Of a stretch of DNA of 35,010 bases, positions 15,435 through 22,446 are shown one piece after another (positions within the stretch are counted from its first letter, which is position 1; every line of letters begins with the position of its first letter). Source of the DNA: a virus; the IMG/VR virus record IMGVR_UViG_3300030389_000429, positions 1-35,010 of that record; one strand, written 5' to 3'. A model generated the notes under the pieces. That model was given only the letters and a program-made list of their open reading frames with translations, was not told where the DNA came from and did not search any database. Position numbers and translations under genes: made by a program.

Positions 15435-15817
15435 CAATAGCTCCAGATAGTAGGTCTAGGTCTTTGAGGTGTACCATTTAATATGTCTAAATGAATAAAC
15501 CTACCACTTCCCTTTTGATTTACACCTATACCAGTAAATCCTAGTTGTAATGCAATACCTATAATTTGTAAAGCATCAGCTCCTCGAACTCCAATATCAC
15601 AGGCATATCCTGATGCATGTGCTCCCGGCTCTTTCTTCCTAGCTTCAATAGGATGTGTAGCATCTCTGTATCCTGAAGTAATTTTAATAGGTTTACCATA
15701 CTGATCTCTTAGTTGATTTATACGATCAATAAAGTCTTGATCCATATCACACTTACCAGTATGACTACATTTAAATTCTTCTTCGGTAAAATACTTGCCC
15801 CAATTAAACTGCATCAT
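15434..15817 (-). CDS. M15 family peptidase endolysin (D-Ala-D-Ala carboxypeptidase-like)
   Basis: The 127-aa product is a Zn-dependent peptidase of the M15 (M15A/VanY-like) type that cleaves cell-wall peptide cross-links. Ligands are visible: His67 and Asp74 in GAHASGYACDIGV and His109 in RFIHLDI, with the SGYRDATHP loop at about 48-56 carrying the substrate-binding Arg. The N-terminus (MMQFNWGKYFTEEEFKCSHT) matches the usual FxxxEF-x-C opening of these phage lysins. No signal peptide is seen, so release needs a holin. It overlaps the 40-aa gene upstream (ATGA-type junction) and the holin-like gene downstream. Confidence 0.92.
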   Translation of the reverse strand: MMQFNWGKYFTEEEFKCSHTGKCDMDQDFIDRINQLRDQYGKPIKITSGYRDATHPIEARKKEPGAHASGYACDIGVRGADALQIIGIALQLGFTGIGVNQKGSGRFIHLDILNGTPQRPRPTIWSY

Positions 15818-15936
15818 TTAACAGCCTTTTTTCTTAAACTTTTTTCAATTAAATCTGCCTGTCTTTTATGTAAATTAGATGCTTTTCTTAACTCTTTAAT
15901 TAATTTACGTTGTTGTGCTACTGTTAAGTTACTCAT
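15814..15936 (-). CDS. Very small basic protein in the lysis cluster (40 aa)
   Basis: ATG at 15936 has a strong ribosome-binding site, GGAG, about 6 nt upstream. The product reads MSNLTVAQQRKLIKELRKAS, then NLHKRQADLIEKSLRKKAVK: a highly basic amphipathic helix. Its stop overlaps the endolysin start (ATGATG), so translation is probably coupled. Its shape resembles small lysis or packaging accessories, but no function can be assigned. Confidence 0.65.
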   Translation of the reverse strand: MSNLTVAQQRKLIKELRKASNLHKRQADLIEKSLRKKAVK

Positions 15937-15937
15937 T

Positions 15938-16141
15938 TTAATCTCCAAAATATTTCTTAAAAGTTTCTAGTTGATCTTCATACTCTGCAAGTAGTTTAAG
16001 CTCCCCTAATATTGCCTCTGTTATATCTGTATGCTCTGGTATTGTTTGTTGATTTTCTAATAATAGTTTTATATTTAATTTATGTTGTATTGCTTTTGCT
16101 TGTAATAAATTTATAGTATTAGTAACTAACATACCTTTCAT
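15938..16141 (-). CDS. Small hypothetical protein in the lysis cluster (67 aa)
   Basis: The product is helical: MKGMLVTNTINLLQAKAIQH followed by a Glu/Leu-rich C-terminal half (EAILGELKLLAEYEDQLETF). It overlaps the 3TM-holin-like gene by 4 nt (ATGA) and precedes the 40-aa gene by 1 nt. No membrane segment or known motif is seen. Confidence 0.6.
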   Translation of the reverse strand: MKGMLVTNTINLLQAKAIQHKLNIKLLLENQQTIPEHTDITEAILGELKLLAEYEDQLETFKKYFGD

Positions 16142-16596
16142 GCTTTTGGTTCTTTCCTTTCTAATATATCGTTTATTTCATTTGATTTTTGTTTACTGCC
16201 TACACTACTACCAAAGTAATATGCTAATACCATTGTGGTAGCACTATTTAAAGCACCCAAAACATAAACTAAAATATCTTTAGCCCCTGAGTTTACATCT
16301 ACATCTGCAAATATAATTACTAGAAAAAGACCAAAAGACATTGTTACTGTGCCTAGAGCAAGTAATGGTGTAACACACTTATTTAACCAACTAGCATTTT
16401 CACTAGTAGCAATAGCTGTTTCTCTTCTTCTAGCAGAATCTCTATCTGCATACTCAGCTTCTAGTTTAGCAAGTTCTCCTTTTTGCTCCATAGCTCTAAG
16501 TTCTTTCATAGCTTTAGCACGGGCAGTAGGATCGGGTATTAGTCTTTCGACTAGCTTTTCCCCAATAGGTAATAGTCCTGTTAATAAATTAAGCAA
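16138..16596 (-). CDS. 3TM-holin-family-like membrane protein (152 aa)
   Basis: The architecture matches the GTA/3TM holin type: an amphipathic N-terminus (LLTGLLPIGEKLVERLIPDP), a charged helical linker (LEAEYADRDSARRRETA), then two strong membrane helices at about 76-97 (TPLLALGTVTMSFGLFLVII) and 107-130 (ILVYVLGALNSATTMVLAYY), and a charged C-terminus. It lies within 800 nt of the M15 endolysin and a second holin-like gene. It could be the holin or an antiholin. Overlaps with both neighbours (8 and 4 nt) place it in the lysis operon. Confidence 0.7.
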   Translation of the reverse strand: MLNLLTGLLPIGEKLVERLIPDPTARAKAMKELRAMEQKGELAKLEAEYADRDSARRRETAIATSENASWLNKCVTPLLALGTVTMSFGLFLVIIFADVDVNSGAKDILVYVLGALNSATTMVLAYYFGSSVGSKQKSNEINDILERKEPKA

Positions 16597-16795
16597 CTTT
16601 ATCTCCTTTACTTGCTTTATAAAACTTTTTTTCTAATTTACAACCCTTATCTGTTTTTGGTTCAAACCAATTGAACCCTCTTTTAGTATTAGCACACCAA
16701 TATGTGCATAAGTCTCTTTCTATCCACTGTAGTTTGCAATAGTATTGATCTACATGTGGCACTAAGGTAGCCATCCAAAAAGCTATACTGATCAT
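16589..16795 (-). CDS. Small Cys-rich hypothetical protein (68 aa)
   Basis: The product (MISIAFWMATLVPHVDQYYC KL) has four cysteines and many aromatic residues (WIERDLCTYWCANTKRGFNW), with a basic C-terminus. The first 12-15 residues are hydrophobic and might act as a short membrane anchor or signal. The Cys pattern would suit a disulfide-bonded periplasmic protein such as a spanin-like lysis factor, but no lipobox is seen. It overlaps the TM protein upstream (ATGA) and the holin-like gene downstream (8 nt). Confidence 0.55.
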   Translation of the reverse strand: MISIAFWMATLVPHVDQYYCKLQWIERDLCTYWCANTKRGFNWFEPKTDKGCKLEKKFYKASKGDKVA

Positions 16796-17298
16796 TTACT
16801 TGCTTCCACAACTGCTGTCCATAAAAAGTGACATAGATAAATTAAAACTAAAACTAAACTTCCAATAAAGATTCCCATCTTGGTGTTATATAAAAAATTC
16901 TTCCTTCTTCGCATCTGATTATAAACTTCTCGTTCTCTCTTTTTTTTAATATCCCTTCGCATCTTGATAAATTTTCTATATCCCTGTATACCTCCCCAAT
17001 CTGCTGTCCAGTTTGCTGTAAAGAACTCTCGAATGTATTTTTCTTGTTCACGAATTTTTTCCTCTGCTATAATGCTATCAAATACTTCTTGAGTTGCTGA
17101 TCTCTTATATGTTAATTTTTTAAATATCCCTGGTTTACTTTTCTCTTGAGAGATTACTTCTTTTACATCTTCAATATGTCCTGCCCATTTAGACAGAGTT
17201 CTATATATCTCTTCAACGTCTTTGCCTACTGCTACTGCTTTTTTGAGAGTAGTGTAGCAAACAGAGGCTGCTGACAATGCTGTGATAGGATCTATCAC
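16792..17298 (-). CDS. Membrane-anchored marine-phage protein (168 aa), GTG start
   Basis: The product starts MIDPITALSAASVCYTTLKK, has a long basic helical middle (QGYRKFIKMRRDIKKKRERE), and ends with one clear membrane helix (MGIFIGSLVLVLIYLCHFLW, about 141-160) and a short tail. Proteins of this layout, with an MIDPI-A opening and a C-terminal anchor, recur near lysis genes in marine phages; the role is unknown and a spanin or lysis-accessory job is a guess. GTG at 17298 is the start, six nt after the previous stop. No good Shine-Dalgarno is seen, and the GTG lies inside a perfect 8-bp hairpin (17281-17299). Confidence 0.7.
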   Translation of the reverse strand: MIDPITALSAASVCYTTLKKAVAVGKDVEEIYRTLSKWAGHIEDVKEVISQEKSKPGIFKKLTYKRSATQEVFDSIIAEEKIREQEKYIREFFTANWTADWGGIQGYRKFIKMRRDIKKKREREVYNQMRRRKNFLYNTKMGIFIGSLVLVLIYLCHFLWTAVVEASK

Positions 17299-17299
17299 A
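17281..17299 (-). promoter_or_regulatory. Perfect hairpin covering the GTG start codon of the TM protein
   Basis: TGTGATAG (17281-17288), loop GAT, CTATCACA (17292-17299): an 8-bp perfect stem with a 3-nt loop. On the mRNA (- strand) the start codon GTG at 17298-17296 is inside the 5' arm. Folding would hide the start and could make translation depend on ribosomes arriving from the gene 6 nt upstream. Confidence 0.55.
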
Positions 17300-17304
17300 A
17301 CTTA

Positions 17305-17709
17305 TTATTCTGAAGTAGTTAATATCCATCCCTGTGTATTATCTGCCTGATATGCATCTTCATCCCAACTATAATATTTACCTGCACTAATCTCTTCTTC
17401 AGTTAGTGTTGGCATAGTAATGGGAGCAGTCCATGTAGCATCAGCAGTTACCATATTCCAAGATGTATATGGTTTAGGAGGCATAAATAAATCTTGATCT
17501 ACAAAGTAGGTATATCCTATACCTGCATAGTTCCCACGCATATTACCATTGTATGATGTTTGCTTCCATGTGCCACCTAGTATTTTTTCTAAATGTGCCT
17601 GTCCAATATGTTCTTTTTCAACATTACTAGCATTTGCAGTATCTTTATTTTCTACTACAAGAACTCTTAATACTTCATTTGCACTATTTAACTCTGCAAA
17701 GTGTGCCAT
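17305..17709 (-). CDS. Widespread marine-phage protein of unknown role (134 aa)
   Basis: The opening MAHFAELNSANEVLRVLVVE, a central GGTWKQTSYNGNMRGNYAGI and the aromatic, Pro-rich C-terminal part (FMPPKPYTSWN, YYSWDEDAYQ, GWIL) match a family I recall from many cyanophages and other marine phages, where it lies near tail-fibre or lysis genes. It is often annotated as hypothetical. A tail-fibre accessory or host-surface protein is plausible. ATG at 17709 has AGGAG about 7 nt upstream. No Cys, signal peptide or membrane segment is seen. Confidence 0.75.
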   Translation of the reverse strand: MAHFAELNSANEVLRVLVVENKDTANASNVEKEHIGQAHLEKILGGTWKQTSYNGNMRGNYAGIGYTYFVDQDLFMPPKPYTSWNMVTADATWTAPITMPTLTEEEISAGKYYSWDEDAYQADNTQGWILTTSE

Positions 17710-17723
17710 TTTATGCTCCTATA

Positions 17724-18296
17724 TTAGTAAACCCATGATACATAACTGTATCTTGTACCTTCAATAATTGGTGTAACTTTATGTGGGTACATAAAATTAG
17801 AAGGAAACATTAGCACTGCCCCTTCCGGTATTTTTATTTTTTCTGTTTCCCACATAATAAAGTCTCCCCCTTTATAATCTTCATTAAGACAACCTACTAT
17901 TGATAATGTAGGTATACCTTTTAAACTACCATCAAATATGCTTTGTATATGATCACAATGTATTTTCATTTTTGTTTCTAGGTCATACTTATTAAACCTA
18001 ACTTCTGTATATCCTGTCCATCCACCCCACCAAGAATTACACATTTTAAAATCTTTAGTTATATATTTTTCTATTACATACCATAATTTATTTTGTAAAG
18101 TTGTTTTAATAACTGAGTCTAAATAACCCATATCAAATTCATTTTCATAACTACGATTTCTATTACCTTTATATTGATAAAAATAATGCTTTTTCCATTC
18201 TATTTTTTTTAATTCTTTTATTGTAGAAGTACAAAAATCTTTATCAAAAACATTTTCATATACTTTTACATAGTCCCTGATATTGCTTGGTATCAC
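17724..18296 (-). CDS. 2OG-Fe(II) oxygenase, prolyl-4-hydroxylase-like (190 aa)
   Basis: The catalytic residues of the P4H-type fold can be read: His113 and Asp115 (KIHCDHIQS), distal His172 (MYPHKV) and Arg182 (EGTRYSYVSW), which would bind 2-oxoglutarate. The GGDFIMWE segment matches the typical G-G-(E/D)-F/L strand. It would hydroxylate a protein or other substrate using oxygen and 2-oxoglutarate. The start is a GTG that overlaps the previous stop (GTGA). It is one of two adjacent, different oxygenases directly after the adhesin and chaperone genes, so virion or tail-fibre modification is a reasonable but unproven idea. Confidence 0.88.
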   Translation of the reverse strand: MIPSNIRDYVKVYENVFDKDFCTSTIKELKKIEWKKHYFYQYKGNRNRSYENEFDMGYLDSVIKTTLQNKLWYVIEKYITKDFKMCNSWWGGWTGYTEVRFNKYDLETKMKIHCDHIQSIFDGSLKGIPTLSIVGCLNEDYKGGDFIMWETEKIKIPEGAVLMFPSNFMYPHKVTPIIEGTRYSYVSWVY

Positions 18297-18886
18297 AAAT
18301 GCAATCCAGTAAGTTCTGTATTTTCTCCTATAGACCCTTTAATAAATGTATTAAAAGATAAACTAATTCTTTCTTTACCAACAACTTTTTCAACCATGTG
18401 AATTAAGTCAGAAGGAAAGATAACTAAATCATTTGTTCCTGTTTCAAACCACCAACTTTCACTATTAAAAAGGTTATACTCTTTTGCAGGTATTCTTATT
18501 TGTTTATAGTCTTCTTTAAAAAAATAAATTTTATCTTTTGCTTTATCAGCTTGAACATAAAACACACCAGATATAAAACTATTTGGATGAGCATGTTTAT
18601 GATGAAACTGACCCTCCTTAGTATAGTTGCACCATGATTGAGTTATATAAGGTTCAACACTATTTTTAGGGGCATGTATATTTTTAAAATAGTCTTTTAA
18701 ACATTTCTCAATAAATTGTTTTATTTCTTTCATTTCTCTGTTTTTTAAAATATTATTATCTATAGATGTTGTATTTCCTGTGTTGCTTCTTGTCTCTTGT
18801 TCAACTAAAAACTTTATTTCTTTTTCTGTAATTCCTTTATATTTAAAAAATGTAACCGCAGTCGGAAACAACGAATGTGTCCTCAA
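18293..18886 (-). CDS. 2OG-Fe(II) oxygenase, TIGR02466-like (197 aa), TTG start
   Basis: The protein follows the TIGR02466/2OG-FeII_Oxy_5 pattern: a Leu-Phe-Pro opening (MRTHSLFPTAVTFF), QSWCNYTKEGQFHHKHAHPN with metal ligands around His98/His100, SGVFYVQ, LVIFPSDLIH with the distal His163, and KERISLSFN with Arg173 for 2-oxoglutarate. This family is common in marine phages. Start: no in-frame ATG exists near the N-terminus; TTG 18886 overlaps the upstream stop (TTGA), with a GGGGCG-type sequence just upstream. It is coupled to the P4H-like gene by a 4-nt overlap. Confidence 0.85.
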   Translation of the reverse strand: MRTHSLFPTAVTFFKYKGITEKEIKFLVEQETRSNTGNTTSIDNNILKNREMKEIKQFIEKCLKDYFKNIHAPKNSVEPYITQSWCNYTKEGQFHHKHAHPNSFISGVFYVQADKAKDKIYFFKEDYKQIRIPAKEYNLFNSESWWFETGTNDLVIFPSDLIHMVEKVVGKERISLSFNTFIKGSIGENTELTGLHL

Positions 18887-19149
18887 TCTAACGCCCCATT
18901 TACATGTTCTTGCATTTTAAGTATTTCTTTTTTTTGTTCTGGTTTCCAAATTGTATTTATAGAATCTTCAAACTCTTGTGCTTTTTTTTGTACTTCTTTT
19001 ATTTCTTCTATTGAAGGGCATGGTCTATCATCTTCCCATCGAGTAAAAGTAGAGTTATAAATTTCCCACTTTGCACCTGGTCTTAGCATTTCCATTGCAC
19101 TATCAATTCCAGTAAGTCTATAAATTTTATCTTTTGGTTTTATTTCCAT
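18883..19149 (-). CDS. Tail-assembly-chaperone-like protein (88 aa)
   Basis: The product contains MLRPGAKWEIYNSTFTRWED followed by RPCPSIEEIKEVQKKAQEFE, the pattern of small phage tail-fibre assembly chaperones (Phage_tail_APC-like: R-P-G-A-x-W, W-x-D, P-x-x-E-E). Position right after the adhesin gene fits a chaperone for the tail fibre or adhesin. The start has AGGA 6 nt upstream. The family match is by eye only. Confidence 0.65.
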   Translation of the reverse strand: MEIKPKDKIYRLTGIDSAMEMLRPGAKWEIYNSTFTRWEDDRPCPSIEEIKEVQKKAQEFEDSINTIWKPEQKKEILKMQEHVNGALD

Positions 19150-19157
19150 TAAAATTC

Positions 19158-20795
19158 CTATGTATTCATTTTTATTATAACAACTCCTGAACCGCCATTA
19201 CCACCTGGGCCTCCATTACTAGCACCGGGGTTAGAGCCACCTCCTCCACCGCCACCACCTTTAGCATCAACGCCTTGATCTCCGGGGTCTGTTGAATTTT
19301 GTGCTCCACCATCTCCCCCTCCACCATTACCTCCTACACCATGTGGGCCTGGAAGTGTGCCACCACCCCCACCTCCACCTGCATAGAAAACACTAGAGCC
19401 AGTTATACTTGAAGCAAGACCATCTCCACCATCTCCACCACCGCCACTTAGAGCACCCCCATTGCCACCTACGGCACCGGCTCCACCACCACCGCCACCT
19501 GCACTATAAGGGCCTCCGGGAGTTGTTCCACCTGCATTGCCTTGACCTGGAACTCCTGCAGGTGCTCCGGCTGAAGTAGCATCTAAACCAACTCCTCCAC
19601 CTGAACCTCCAGTATTTCCTGCTTGTATATATTGTCCTCCACCTCCACCACCAGTAGAGGTAACTGAGCTAAGTGTAGAATCACTTCCATTAGTACCATT
19701 AAATCTTACTCCTGTAACACCTAGTTTTCCTATTCCACCTGCTCCTACTGTAATTGTATATTCTGTTCCTGATGTTATTGATAAAGAAGTTCCAGTAAGC
19801 ATACCTCCTGCACCTCCACCACCACAACTACCACCACCTCCTCCTGCAACTACTAAGTAATCTACAGAAGATACCCCATCAGGAGCTTTCCATTTTGTTG
19901 TACCCCTAAAAGTTAATGGTGTTGCAAGGCTAGGAAGCACATACTTTATAACCACAATACCAGAACCACCATTACCTCCATAATCAAAACCACCACTAGG
20001 AACATTACCACCTCCGCCACCACCACCTCCAGTGTTAGCTGTAGCATTAGTACTAGATTGTCTAGCAGATGCAGGATGACTATTTCCAGTTGTTGTTCCA
20101 GGGCCACCGCCACCAGAACCTCCAGTTCCTGCAGTACCTCCTTCTGTTCCACCGCCACCTCCTCCTGCATAGGTTACAGAAGAACCTGTTATATCACTAG
20201 CTGTGCCAGTACCTCCATTACCTCCTGTGGCAGGAGCAACTCCTGCAGCTCCAACTCCGCCTGCACCACCTCCACCACCAGAATGTCTACTAGTGGCTCC
20301 AACCCCACCATCATTACCTTGTGAGGGGGTTGTGCTTGGAGTATTACCTGCACCTGCAATTGAAGTGCCACCACCGCCATTACCACCTCCAGAACCTCCA
20401 TCTGCACCTGCTCTAGAATCAGGGCCAGATACGTTAAAACAACCACCTCCACCACCACCATTGGAAGTTATTGTACTAAATATTGAATTATTGCCGGCAC
20501 TTCCTATAACAGCAGCAGCTTCTGAACCAGTGCCTCCTGCCCCTACTGTTATTGAATAGTCAGTTCCTGCAGTTACAGAGAAGCCTGTACCTACTCTAAA
20601 ACCACCTGCTCCTCCACCACCTCCTATTTGAGATCCCCCTCCTGCACCACCTGCAACTACAAGATAATCAACTTGTGTAACACCAGTGGGTGCAGTCCAT
20701 GTAGTACTAGCTAAAAAACTTTCAATAATTGTAGATCCGCCTGCAGCTGTTGCAGTACTAAAATTAGAAAATAGTAATTGATGGATACCAGTCAT
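19158..20795 (-). CDS. Poly-glycine tail-fibre adhesin, duplicated
   Basis: A 545-aa, extremely Gly-rich protein. It consists of two homologous halves. Half 1 (about 25-288) opens TTWTAPTGVTQVDYLVVAGG and closes YGGNGGSGIVVIKY; half 2 (about 293-545) opens TKWKAPDGVSSVDYLVVAGG and closes GGNGGSGVVIIK. Between are many GGGGGG runs separated by short variable loops (for example ITGSSVTYAGGGGGG and ITGSSVFYAGGGGGG). This resembles polyglycine-II sandwiches of gp38-type receptor-binding adhesins, where the loops contact the host. It would sit at the tip of the fibre encoded just upstream (1-nt TAATG overlap). The Gly runs make the DNA locally richer in C/G than the rest of the window. Confidence 0.82.
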   Translation of the reverse strand: MTGIHQLLFSNFSTATAAGGSTIIESFLASTTWTAPTGVTQVDYLVVAGGAGGGSQIGGGGGAGGFRVGTGFSVTAGTDYSITVGAGGTGSEAAAVIGSAGNNSIFSTITSNGGGGGGCFNVSGPDSRAGADGGSGGGNGGGGTSIAGAGNTPSTTPSQGNDGGVGATSRHSGGGGGAGGVGAAGVAPATGGNGGTGTASDITGSSVTYAGGGGGGTEGGTAGTGGSGGGGPGTTTGNSHPASARQSSTNATANTGGGGGGGGNVPSGGFDYGGNGGSGIVVIKYVLPSLATPLTFRGTTKWKAPDGVSSVDYLVVAGGGGGSCGGGGAGGMLTGTSLSITSGTEYTITVGAGGIGKLGVTGVRFNGTNGSDSTLSSVTSTGGGGGGQYIQAGNTGGSGGGVGLDATSAGAPAGVPGQGNAGGTTPGGPYSAGGGGGGAGAVGGNGGALSGGGGDGGDGLASSITGSSVFYAGGGGGGGTLPGPHGVGGNGGGGDGGAQNSTDPGDQGVDAKGGGGGGGGSNPGASNGGPGGNGGSGVVIIKMNT

Positions 20796-22435
20796 TATTC
20801 TACTCCTGAAACATTACCAGTAAGAATAGCTAAATCTGCTGTATATGTAAACATAATACTTGCAACTCCATTTGCATCTAATGTATGTGAAGCAGTAGCT
20901 GCTAAATCTCCTGCTTTAACTGCATTAACAGCAGTACAAGCTAGTGTAGCAGTGCATCCATTTACAGATATGATAGATATTATATCACCTACAGAGAATA
21001 CTCCTGTAGGAACAGTTACTGTAACATTAGCTGAATTAATTGTAACTTGATTTCCGGCATCTCCTATTGCTAATGTATAAGCTCCTGATACTTTAGTGCT
21101 TAAAGGAATATCTCTTAAATTACCGTCTTGATCTGATACTGTTGAACTTCCGGTTATAGTATTAGTTACAGCTAATGTTCCACCTACTGAGGCATTGCCA
21201 CTAACATCTAGTGTACCATTTGCTGATACATTTGTAATGTCAGTATCACCTGTAACTGCTAGAGTTCCTCCCACAGAAGCATTGCCACCAACATCAAAAG
21301 TACCACTAGCTGAAAGATTAGCAACATCTGTGTCTCCTGTAACTGCTAATGTACCACCTACTGAAGCATTGCTTCCTACATCTAAAGTCCCTTGTATATC
21401 TGCGTTAGTACCTGCATTTAGTGTTCCTGCTGAAGAAACACTAACAGCCGAATCAATGGTAGCTCCATTTATTGCAGGGCTAGTTAAAGTTTTATTAGTT
21501 AACGTTTGTGTACCTGTATCAGAAACTAAAGTAGCATCTGAATTACCTATAGTGCTACCTCCAGGTAGTGTTAATGTATTAGTAGCTCCTAAAGAATGAT
21601 CTGCTGCAGTTATTTTTTGTCCATGTGAATTAACAGCACAATTAAGCTGTACCTGTCCTTCAGTAGAACCAGACCCTTTAATTTCAAATATTTGTGTAGC
21701 AGGGTCTACTGTTAAGTTGCCTGATGTATTTTTAAGATCCCCGTCAACTGTATGTGTACCACCTACAGAAGCATTACCAGAAACATCTAATGTACCATTA
21801 GCAGAAAGGTTCGTAACATCAGTGTCTCCAGTTACTGCAAGAGTGCCACCTACAGATGCATTACTACTTACAGCTAAAGTACCATCAGCCGAAATAGCTC
21901 CTGTAGTTGTTGCACCATTTACATTTAAAGTACCACCTACTGAACCATTACCTGCAACGTCTAATGTGCCACTAGCAGATAGATTTGATACGTCTGTATC
22001 TCCAGTTACAGCTAATGTACCACCTACTGAAGCATTACTTTGTACAGACATAGTAGACTCAGTATCAACAGCACCACCTATATTAAGTGTGCCACCAACT
22101 GAAACATTACCAGTTACAGTAGCAGCATCTGCTGACATATTATCGGTGTTAATTACACCATCAATATATAAATCTTTCCATTCTTTTGTGCTTTTACCTA
22201 AATCAGTAGCACCATCTGACGCAGGAAAAATTGCACCTGAATCAACCTCTACTTCTTGTGATGGGCCTAGCTTTTGTATTGGGCCACCTTCAGCAGCAGT
22301 GCCATCATGTGTATGCCCATCGGTTGCAAATGCACTTACTATCGCATCAAATTCTCCATCAAAATCTGCTGCGTTAATAACATTACCGTCAGCAATATTA
22401 TTACCTGTATCGTTTCTAGTATAACCTGTTCCCAT
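20795..22435 (-). CDS. Tail fibre protein with SVGGTL repeats (546 aa)
   Basis: The N-terminus (TRNDTGNNIADGNVINAADF, then DGEFDAIVSAFATDGHTHDG) is a common virion-anchoring start of marine-phage fibres. The shaft holds eight copies of an SVGGT motif within a repeat of the form SVGGTLAVTGDTDV-x-NLSA-x-GTLDV-x-GNA, predicting a trimeric beta-helix or beta-spiral. A break at about 210-320 contains the fibre motif DTGTQTLTNKTLTSPAINGA. The C-terminal 95 residues are non-repetitive. Coupling to the poly-Gly adhesin gene suggests this is the shaft and the next protein the tip. The repeats are similar at DNA level, so the copy number may change by recombination. Confidence 0.88.
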   Translation of the reverse strand: MGTGYTRNDTGNNIADGNVINAADFDGEFDAIVSAFATDGHTHDGTAAEGGPIQKLGPSQEVEVDSGAIFPASDGATDLGKSTKEWKDLYIDGVINTDNMSADAATVTGNVSVGGTLNIGGAVDTESTMSVQSNASVGGTLAVTGDTDVSNLSASGTLDVAGNGSVGGTLNVNGATTTGAISADGTLAVSSNASVGGTLAVTGDTDVTNLSANGTLDVSGNASVGGTHTVDGDLKNTSGNLTVDPATQIFEIKGSGSTEGQVQLNCAVNSHGQKITAADHSLGATNTLTLPGGSTIGNSDATLVSDTGTQTLTNKTLTSPAINGATIDSAVSVSSAGTLNAGTNADIQGTLDVGSNASVGGTLAVTGDTDVANLSASGTFDVGGNASVGGTLAVTGDTDITNVSANGTLDVSGNASVGGTLAVTNTITGSSTVSDQDGNLRDIPLSTKVSGAYTLAIGDAGNQVTINSANVTVTVPTGVFSVGDIISIISVNGCTATLACTAVNAVKAGDLAATASHTLDANGVASIMFTYTADLAILTGNVSGVE

Positions 22436-22446
22436 AATAAAAATCC

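Noticed and set aside
20203-20559. Proline-rich + strand ORFs across the adhesin gene
   Set aside because: They are the antisense reading of poly-glycine codons; no ribosome-binding site or independent context.
21195-22424. + strand ORFs of 134 and 235 aa opposite the tail fibre gene
   Set aside because: Mirror translation of the SVGGTL repeats (VPPTEALP-type repeats); no ribosome-binding site.
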